The notes beneath the pieces are model-generated. The model was not told the DNA's origin. It searched no databases and was given only the letters and a program-made list of their open reading frames with translations. A stretch of 7,946 bases of DNA from DAOTWP01 sp034435675 (GTDB lineage Bacteria > Chloroflexota > Anaerolineae > Aggregatilineales > Phototrophicaceae). Shown piece after piece: positions 1-5,800 of this stretch. Both the position numbers and the translations under genes were made by a program. How positions within the stretch are numbered: position 1 is the first letter of the stretch; each line of letters begins with the position of its first letter. The stretch is from assembly GCA_034435675.1 (NCBI GenBank), contig DAOTWP010000350.1:1-7946 (forward strand), given 5' to 3'.

Positions 1-13
1 CGGCAATTGGGTT

Positions 14-50
14 GCTCCCCTCTCCTGGTGCCGAAGGCACGGTCGGGAGC
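14..50. repeat. Nested G/C-rich inverted repeat in the intergenic region
   Basis: Two stems are nested. The outer stem is GCTCCC at 14-19 pairing with GGGAGC at 45-50. The inner stem is GTGCC at 28-32 pairing with GGCAC at 36-40 across a GAA loop. A G-rich tail (GGGGTTGGGGGTGAGGG) follows at about 51-67. The block lies downstream of the minus-strand TIR gene, so it could help end that transcript, but no T-run typical of an intrinsic terminator is visible on that strand. It resembles the dispersed G/C-rich intergenic repeats common in Chloroflexota genomes, which cannot be confirmed from one window. Confidence 0.45.
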
Positions 51-130
51 GGGGTTGGGGGTGAGGGCTGGACAAGGGCAGCGGGCGTCATACTCATCTT
101 GTCCGTATACTAGCGCAGTGCAGCAGGGGG

Positions 131-153
131 TGCGGCGGTGCGGCGGTGCGGCG
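131..153. repeat. Short tandem repeat, about 2.9 copies of TGCGGCGG
   Basis: The 8-base unit TGCGGCGG occurs at 131-138 and 139-146, with a partial third copy (TGCGGCG) at 147-153. It abuts the TAA stop of the minus-strand TIR gene (154-156 on the plus strand). Because it lies just past the stop, changes in copy number would not alter the protein and could only affect the 3' end of the transcript. Confidence 0.7.
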
Positions 154-828
154 TTACGACACGGCGTGCCGGGCGATACCCCCCAGCAGCCCGAACAGGC
201 GGTGCAGCCCGACGCCGTAATCATGGCGGAAATCCACCGGCGGGTGCAGCAGTTCCAACTGCGCCAGATCGCAGGATTGGTGCAGCACCGGCACGAGGAT
301 TTTGCCCGCGCGCATGAACTGAATGCGTTCGGCAGTGACATCCTCATCATCCACCGCCGCGGGGGACGCCACCACCAGCATCAGCCCGCAGCTTTGCAGC
401 GCCGCGTCCACTTCTGTATGCCAGTCGCTGTCTTCCGAAATTTCGGCAACATCAATCCAGACCGGGAAGCCCGCATCGCGCAGATCAGCGGCGAGGTCTA
501 CAGCAATCACCTCGTCAGGGCGCGCATAGCTGATAAAGATGCCCTGCCGGGCAGCGCGTTCGACATGCAGCGGCGTGAACAGCTCGAGCAGCGCCGCACG
601 CACACGCGGCGAGTCAGGTTTGAGCAGCAGCGCGCGGGTGAGCGCGGCGCGTTTTTCCTCTGGCGTTTCGGCAGCGAATGCCAGCCACAGCCATGCCGGG
701 ACGTTATAGGGCTGGCGCTTGACCAGCCAGCGCAGCTTTTCCCGCGCGGATGCCATGTCCCCGCTGCGGGCGTGCATGATCGCCGCCGTGAGCGTGTATT
801 TGAGTTGGCTCGTCGTCACCACTGACAT
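154..828 (-). CDS. TPR-like + TIR domain protein
   Basis: This 224-residue protein has two parts. Residues about 10-90 are helical and TPR-like: GDMASAREKLRWLV, then a Trp-rich helix PAWLWLA, then EEKRAALTRALLLKPDSP. Residues about 96-210 form a TIR domain: the first strand GIFISYARPDE, then LRDAGFPVWIDVAEI, W136 in SDWHTEVDAAL, SCGLMLVVASP, and GKILVPVL. Glu167, in the DVTAERIQF helix after the SP loop, lies where many TIR domains carry the catalytic Glu of NAD hydrolysis, so activity is possible but unproven. No signal peptide or membrane span is seen, so it is probably cytosolic. The TPR-like part probably binds a partner. The ATG at 826-828 has AGGG directly against it (no spacer); the GTG at codon 3 (820-822) would have 6 bases of spacing and is a real alternative start, giving 222 residues. 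It is divergent from the PLP enzyme and looks monocistronic in this window. Confidence is high for the TIR fold and moderate for the start. Confidence 0.88.
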   Translation of the reverse strand: MSVVTTSQLKYTLTAAIMHARSGDMASAREKLRWLVKRQPYNVPAWLWLAFAAETPEEKRAALTRALLLKPDSPRVRAALLELFTPLHVERAARQGIFISYARPDEVIAVDLAADLRDAGFPVWIDVAEISEDSDWHTEVDAALQSCGLMLVVASPAAVDDEDVTAERIQFMRAGKILVPVLHQSCDLAQLELLHPPVDFRHDYGVGLHRLFGLLGGIARHAVS

Positions 829-1011
829 CCCTGCACCGATCCTTAATCACCCCCACAGCGTAAACTCGCAACCCTGCGCTGGGCGTCAACATCATCACCG
901 TGAATGAGCAATCCGCAGCGCCGGTCCGCGAATCAACCGGTTTGCGAAACAACCCTGATAGGCGGATGGTTCAGCTTCTGGATAAACCAGGTTGAGCGCT
1001 CATGATGTTGC

Positions 1012-1068
1012 CCCCTCCCCTGCTTGGCTAACGCTCAGCTTCCCCTCAGCCGATGCGATGGGGTGGGG
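1012..1068. repeat. G/C-rich imperfect inverted repeat
   Basis: CCCCTCCCC at 1012-1020 can pair with GGGGTGGGG at 1060-1068, with one T-T mismatch in the middle. The composition (C-run, short interior, G-run followed by GGTT) resembles the element at 14-67, so the two may be diverged copies of one intergenic repeat family flanking the TIR gene. The interior sequences are not clearly alike. Confidence 0.35.
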
Positions 1069-1128
1069 TTATTCGCTGTTAATTTGGTTCATCCATTGGA
1101 TGATCGCTCAATAAACAACTTTACCGAA

Positions 1129-1156
1129 ATTATACCTGATGTCAACGGTATTTTAA
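1129..1156 (-). promoter_or_regulatory. Candidate sigma70-like promoter, minus strand (towards the TIR gene)
   Basis: Read on the minus strand, a perfect TATAAT lies at 1129-1134. A TTAAAA box (4 of 6 to TTGACA) lies at 1151-1156, with a 16-base spacer. It sits in the only AT-rich stretch of the spacer and points to the TIR gene, whose start is about 300 bases away, so the leader would be long and would include the inverted repeats at 1012-1068 and 1089-1103. The match is good for the -10 and modest for the -35. AT-rich sequence gives chance hits. Confidence 0.35.
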
Positions 1157-1244
1157 CCTTAATCTTCGCCGCAAGCATGCAGCGGCTGTGCCCGCGTGCC
1201 GGCGCGCGCTGACACCCAGATGCCGGCGCCCCTGCTTCACCCCG

Positions 1245-1413
1245 CCCTACGCCTTCACCGGCGAGCCGCGCGACGCCAGCGGGCTGCACTACCACCGCGA
1301 AGTCTGCGCAGCCGACACGCTACCTCAACCCCGCGCTGGGCACGTTCCTGAGCCTCGACCCGTTCGAGGGCGTGGCTGAGCGGGCGCTGTCGCCGCCCCC
1401 TGCCCGCAATGGA
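1245..1413 (+). pseudogene. Frameshifted remnant of an RHS/YD-repeat core domain
   Basis: In one frame 1245-1317 reads PYAFTGEPRDASGLHYHR followed by a short unrelated stretch. In the +1 frame from about 1318 it continues RYLNPALGTFLSLDPFEG and then VAERALSPPPARNG. Together these match the signature of the RHS repeat-associated core, whose usual form is about FTGE..D..GL.Y..AR.YNP.LG.FLS.DP. Only this short segment survives, with no start, no upstream YD repeats and no downstream toxin part, and the frame breaks in the middle, so it is debris and not a gene. RHS proteins are large polymorphic toxins or surface proteins that recombine often, so a scrap like this marks past rearrangement. The second half is in frame with the downstream PLP gene and creates a false N-terminal extension of it. 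Confidence 0.75.
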
Positions 1414-1424
1414 CTTAACGGCGG

Positions 1425-1453
1425 TTGCCGCCGCCCGCGCGCGTGTCTACAAT
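1425..1453 (+). promoter_or_regulatory. Sigma70-like promoter for the PLP-enzyme gene
   Basis: TTGCCG at 1425-1430 (4 of 6 to TTGACA) and TACAAT at 1448-1453 (5 of 6 to TATAAT) are separated by exactly 17 bases. Transcription would start near 1460 and give a leader of about 75 bases before the ATG at 1537. It begins about a dozen bases after the end of the RHS remnant. Confidence 0.55.
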
Positions 1454-1524
1454 CACGGTTGGCAAACGGCGCACATGACGCTGCTTCGCGCCCGTGGTGC
1501 CGTCCTGTTCACCCTTTGTTCCCC

Positions 1525-1531
1525 AAAGGAG
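1525..1531 (+). promoter_or_regulatory. Ribosome binding site deciding the PLP-enzyme start
   Basis: AAAGGAG at 1525-1531, a strong Shine-Dalgarno match, lies 5 bases before the ATG at 1537. It fixes that ATG as the start over the in-frame GTG at 1372, which would add 55 residues made of RHS remnant and spacer. Confidence 0.85.
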
Positions 1532-1536
1532 TGTTT

Positions 1537-2742
1537 ATGTCCCCCCAAGATCATGACCCGCTGCTGGACTGGCGCAGCGAATTCCCGATCCTCGACACCT
1601 GCACCTACCTGATGAGCAACTCGCTCGGTGCGATGCCGCGCGGCGTCTACCACCGCCTGCGCGAATACGCCGACACGTGGGCGACGCTGGGCGTGCGGGC
1701 GTGGGGCGCGGGCTGGTGGGATCTCAAGCGTGCCGTTGGCGACAAAATCGCCCCGCTGCTGGGCGCGCCGGCGGGCAGCGTGCTGCTGCACGAAAACGCC
1801 AGCATCGCCAGCAGCATCCTCTTCAGCGCGCTGGCATTCGATGACCCACAACGTGATAAAGTCGTCACCAGCGACCAGGATTTCCCCTCGGATGTCTATA
1901 CGCTGCGGCGCATGCTGCCGCCGCACATGCACCTGCACAGCGTGCGCAGCCGCGACGGTATCACGCTGGACACCGACGCCCTGCTGGACGCGATCGACGA
2001 GCGCACGCGGCTGGTCTCGCTCAGCCATGTGCTGTTCCGCAGCGCCTATATTCTGCCTGCCGCCGCCATCATCGAAAAAGCGCAGCGCGTCGGCGCACAG
2101 GTGCTGCTCAACGGCTATCACAGCGTCGGCGTGATTCCGGTAGATGTGACCGCGCTGGGCGTGGACTTCTACATCGGCGGCACGCTCAAGTGGCTCTGCG
2201 GCGGACCGGGCGGCGTGTTCATGTATGTGCGCCCGGATGTGCTGCCCACGCTCAACCCAAAGATCACCGGCTGGTTCGCCCACCGCCAGCCCTTCGCCTT
2301 CGATGTCGAGCATTTCGAGCTGCGCGACGACGCCTACCGCCTCGCCAACGGCACGCCGGGCATCGCCTCGCTGTATGCCATCCAGCCCGGTGTGGAGATC
2401 ATCGCACAGGTCGGCGTGGCGGCAATCCGCGCCAAGTCGCTGCGGCAGACCGCGCTGCTCGTCAGCATGGCAGATGCCGCCGGTTACGAAGTCGTCTCCC
2501 CGCGTGACCCGCAGACCCGCGCCGGCACGGTCACGCTGCGCCCGCCGCATGCCTATGCAGTCAGCCGCGAACTGCTGGCGCGCGGCATTGTCATTGACTA
2601 CCGCGAAGGCGCGGGCATTCGCCTTGCGCCGCATTTTTATACCAGCGATGCCGAAATTGAACAGGCGCTGCACACCATCGCCGATATTCTGGCGGACGGC
2701 ACCTGGCAGCAGCACGCCGCCGGGCGCGAGTTTGTGACCTAG
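1537..2742 (+). CDS. Kynureninase-like PLP-dependent enzyme (aminotransferase class V fold)
   Basis: This 401-residue protein is close to the usual length of kynureninases, which cleave kynurenine or 3-hydroxykynurenine to (hydroxy)anthranilate plus alanine. Seen: an N-terminal SNSLGAMPRG (residues about 27-36), like the NSLG motif of kynureninases; the GDKIAPLLGAPAGSVLLHENAS block (68-89); SHVLFRSAYILP (163-174); and GGTLKWLCGGPGG (214-226) with Lys218 as the expected Schiff-base lysine. Arg362 in GIRLAPHFYTS is the likely substrate-carboxylate binder. The motif before the lysine reads LLNGYHSVGV: Asn192 stands where fold-type-I enzymes carry the Asp that contacts the PLP ring nitrogen. His195 fits the DLAHSAG pattern of kynureninases. 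The enzyme may therefore have altered or lost activity, or act on another substrate. It should be cytosolic, as no signal or membrane segment is present. The start is set by AAAGGAG at 1525-1531. It is the only gene after its promoter, and the kinase gene 155 bases downstream has its own TATAAT box. Fold assignment is secure; kynureninase itself against another class V enzyme is not. Confidence 0.87.
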   Translation: MSPQDHDPLLDWRSEFPILDTCTYLMSNSLGAMPRGVYHRLREYADTWATLGVRAWGAGWWDLKRAVGDKIAPLLGAPAGSVLLHENASIASSILFSALAFDDPQRDKVVTSDQDFPSDVYTLRRMLPPHMHLHSVRSRDGITLDTDALLDAIDERTRLVSLSHVLFRSAYILPAAAIIEKAQRVGAQVLLNGYHSVGVIPVDVTALGVDFYIGGTLKWLCGGPGGVFMYVRPDVLPTLNPKITGWFAHRQPFAFDVEHFELRDDAYRLANGTPGIASLYAIQPGVEIIAQVGVAAIRAKSLRQTALLVSMADAAGYEVVSPRDPQTRAGTVTLRPPHAYAVSRELLARGIVIDYREGAGIRLAPHFYTSDAEIEQALHTIADILADGTWQQHAAGREFVT

Positions 2743-2761
2743 CCCCCGCTGACCCACCCCC

Positions 2762-2782
2762 GCACGCCGCCGCTGGGCGTGC
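2762..2782 (+). terminator. Hairpin after the PLP-enzyme gene, possible terminator
   Basis: GCACGCC at 2762-2768 pairs perfectly with GGCGTGC at 2776-2782 across a 7-base loop, starting 20 bases after the stop codon. No T-run follows (the next bases are TGTGGG), so it is not a classic intrinsic terminator. It may instead stabilise the transcript end or assist termination. Confidence 0.35.
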
Positions 2783-2847
2783 TGTGGGCAGGGTAGGAAA
2801 AAGTTAGGAATGCGCCCGGCGCAGCGCCGCCCGCTGCCGAACCCGCT

Positions 2848-2853
2848 TATAAT
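2848..2853 (+). promoter_or_regulatory. Candidate -10 box for the kinase gene
   Basis: A perfect TATAAT lies 44 bases before the kinase ATG, in an otherwise G/C-rich spacer. No convincing -35 is present at 16-18 bases upstream (that sequence is pure G/C) and there is no extended TG. Activator-dependent transcription or a chance match are both possible. Its presence suggests the kinase gene can be transcribed separately from the PLP gene. Confidence 0.4.
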
Positions 2854-2884
2854 GTGCATTAAACCATTTGCGCATAATATCGTT

Positions 2885-2890
2885 GGGAGG
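2885..2890 (+). promoter_or_regulatory. Ribosome binding site of the kinase gene
   Basis: GGGAGG at 2885-2890 is 7 bases before the ATG at 2898. This spacing and strength support that start; the kinase domain begins about 12 residues later, so nothing is missing at the N-terminus. Confidence 0.85.
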
Positions 2891-2897
2891 TTTGGCA

Positions 2898-5800
2898 ATG
2901 AGTGTTGTCCTGACCCAGAAGATGCTCAAAGGCTACGAGCTGCGCGAGCGCATCGGGGCAGGCGGCTTTGGTGCCGTCTACCGCGCCTATCAATCCACCG
3001 TGGGGCGCGAGGTCGCCATCAAAATCATTCTGCCGGGGCTGGCGAACCTGCCGGAATTCATCCGCCGCTTCGAAATTGAAGCGCAGTTGATTGCCCGCCT
3101 GGAACACCCACACATCACCCCGCTGTACGACTACTGGCGCGATGCCGACGGCGCATATCTGGTTATGCGCTGGCTGCGCGGCGGCAGCGTGCGCGACGCC
3201 CTGCAAAACGGACCGTTCGAACTGCGTGCTATCGCCCTGCTGCTCGACCAGATTGCCGGGGCGCTGGCGCTGGCACACCGCAGCGGCGTCATCCACCGCG
3301 ACATCAAGCCCGGCAACATTCTGCTCGACGAAGACGGTAATGCCTACCTGACCGACTTCGGCATTGCCAAAGACCTCAACCTGTCCGACAGCAACACGCA
3401 GCAGGATGCTATCGTCGGTTCGCTGGACTATATCTCCCCGGAACAGGCGCGCAGCCAGCCCGTAACGGCGCGCACGGACATCTACAGCCTGGGCGTGACG
3501 GTCTATGAACTGATCACCGGGGAACACCCCTTTGAGAATGTCTCGTCTGTCGAGCGGCTCTACAAGCACATCAACGACCCGCTGCCGCTGATCATGACGC
3601 TGCCCGCCGACATCCGCGCCAGTGTGAATACCGTCATCCAGAAAGCCACCGCCAAAAACCCTGACGCGCGCTATACCGACGCGCTGGCATTCGCCGCAGA
3701 TTTCCGCGAAGCCGCCAGGCTGACCAGCACGACCAGCAGCGTTGTGGAGGTGCTGACGCGCCGCGAGCAGGAGATTTTGCAGCTCATCATTGATGGACTG
3801 TCGAACAAAGAGATCGCGCAGCAGCTCACCGTCACGGTCGGCACGGTCAAGTGGTATGTCAACCAGATTTTCGCCAAGCTGGGCGTGCGCAGCCGTGTGC
3901 AGGCGATTGTGCGCGCGCGCGAACTGCATCTGATCACGCAGGGGACGGCAGAGCAGCCGCTGGAAGTAACCGTAGTGCCCGGCAGCAGTATGGGTTTCAC
4001 GGCGGACAACCCTTATAAGGGGCTGCGCGCCTTCCAGAGTGCCGACTATCAGGATTTCTTTGGACGCGAGGCGGTCACGAGCAAGCTGCTCAAGCGGCTG
4101 GCTGAAAACGGCGACTACGGGCGCTTCCTAGCGGTGGTCGGTCCCAGCGGCAGCGGCAAGTCCAGTCTCGTCAGGGCAGGCTTGATCCCGGCGCTGTGGC
4201 GCGGCGACCTGCCCGGCGCGGAGAGGTGGTTCATCGCTGACCTGCTGCCCGGCGCGCGCCCGCTGGACGAACTGGAAATCGCCCTGACGCGCATCGCCGC
4301 CAACCAGTCTGGCAACCTGCACGAACACCTCAAACGCGACCGCTTCGGGCTGCTGCGCGTCGCCAACCTGATTCTGCCCGGTGACGGCGGCGACCTGCTG
4401 CTGGTGATTGACCAGTTTGAAGAAGTCTTCACACTGGTGGAGGATGAAGCGCAGCGGGCGCACTTCCTCGATCTGCTCTACACCGCCGTGACCGAGCCGC
4501 GCAGCCGCGTGCGCGTGGTCGTGACGCTGCGTGCTGACTTTTACGACCGCCCGCTGCATTACCCGCAGTTCGGCGAAATGGTGCGTACACGCCTGGAGAC
4601 GATCATGCCGCTGAGCGCGGAAGAACTGGAACGCGCCATCGCCAGACCTGCGCAGCGCGTCGGCGTGACCTTTGAGCCAGGGCTGGTCAGCGCGATCATT
4701 GGCGATGTCAGCTATCAGCCGGGGGCGCTGCCGCTGCTGCAATATGCCCTGACCGAGCTGTTCGAGGGGCGGCAGGGGCGTGTGCTGACCCGCGAAGCGT
4801 ATCAGGCGATTGGCGGCGCGGGCGGCGCGCTGGCAAAACGTGCTGAAGAACTGTACTGCGAGCTGACGCCGCAAGGACAGGAAGCGGCGCGGCAGATGTT
4901 CCTGCGGCTGGTGACGCTGGGCGAGGGCAGCGAGGACACCCGGCGGCGTGCAGCACGGTCGGAACTGCTGGCGGTTGCGGCAGGTGAGGAACTGATGGAC
5001 GAAATCATCGACACCTACGCCGAATACCGCCTGCTCTCGCTGGACAACGACCCGGATACGCGCACACCGACGGTGGAAGTGGCGCACGAGGCGCTGCTGC
5101 GCGAGTGGGAACGACTGCGGGCGTGGCTGAACGAGAGCCGCCTCGACATACGTACACAGCGGCAGCTTTCGGCGCTGGCGATGGAATGGCAGACAGCGAA
5201 ACGCGACCCCAGCTTTCTGGCACGCGGCTCACGGTTGGAACAGTTTCAGGCGTGGGCAGCCAGCACAGACCTGGCAATCACTGCGGTGGAACGTGCATTT
5301 CTGGTTGCCAGCAGCGCTCAGCAGCTCCAGCAGCAGGATGAGGAACGCGAACGCCAGGCACGCGAACTGGCGCTGGCGCAGCAGGCAGCGGCGGCAGCGC
5401 GAAAGGCGGCTGATCGCCTGCGCTATCTGGTCAGTGCGCTGACCGTGTTCCTTGTGGTGGCGGTGGTGTTGGGTGGGCTGGTTTTCGCCAGCGAACGCCG
5501 CACCGAGGCAGCGTTAATGGCGGCTGAACGTGAAGCGGCTGTCAGCCACAGCCTTGCACTGGATGCCAATGCCCGCGAAGCCTGGACACGGGGTGACCAG
5601 TCACTTGGGCTGGCGCTGGCGGTGGAAGCCAACAGCGTGCCCGGCGCTCCCCCTGAAGTGCGGCGCACTCTCGCGGACATGGCTTATGCTCCGGGGCAGC
5701 GCGGCAGCATCGGCGCACACGAAGCATTTATTACCCAGGTCGCCTTTTCGCCGGATGGACGGTATCTGCTGACGGGTGGAGGACGCGGCGATCCCAGACT

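Larger units (their letters stand above)
829..1244. other. Intergenic spacer between divergent genes (no gene seen)
   Basis: No coding region can be supported here: the short ORFs have no family resemblance and no ribosome binding site. Features seen are a perfect 10-base palindrome TGAGCGCTCA at 993-1002, a G/C-rich inverted repeat at 1012-1068, a small hairpin (TCATCC at 1089-1094, GGATGA at 1098-1103, ATT loop), and a clearly AT-richer stretch at about 1070-1170 that holds a candidate minus-strand promoter. The G+C-rich sequence from about 1180 leads into the RHS remnant. Confidence 0.6.

Noticed and set aside
7..825. 272-codon plus-strand frame over the TIR gene
   Set aside because: It has low-complexity Arg/Gln/His composition and no motif, while the minus strand encodes a clear TIR domain.
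859..889. TTGACG box (884-889, minus strand) with a TTTACG box (859-864) as a TIR promoter
   Set aside because: The -35 is good, but the best downstream hexamer matches TATAAT at only 3 of 6 with 19-base spacing, so it was not called. It remains a closer alternative to the candidate at 1129-1156.
1372..1536. Longer start (GTG at 1372) for the PLP enzyme, giving 456 residues
   Set aside because: The added residues are RHS remnant and spacer sequence, a sigma70-like promoter lies inside the extension (1425-1453), and the ATG at 1537 has a strong AAAGGAG 5 bases upstream.
1453..2898. 481-codon open frame on the minus strand opposite the PLP gene
   Set aside because: Its translation is rich in Arg, Ala, His and Gln with no family resemblance, which is what the reverse of a G/C-rich gene gives. 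It has no plausible ribosome binding site.
2898..2942. Shared start MSVV and a nearby LK.Y in the TIR protein and the kinase protein
   Set aside because: The resemblance is too short, uses different codons and is not continued by the following domains, so it is probably chance.
2859..3929. 356-codon minus-strand frame opposite the kinase domain
   Set aside because: It is the antisense shadow of a kinase/HTH coding region with complete catalytic motifs on the plus strand.
4128..5087. 319-codon minus-strand frame opposite the NTPase
   Set aside because: It is an antisense shadow; the plus-strand frame carries Walker A and B motifs and continues unbroken.
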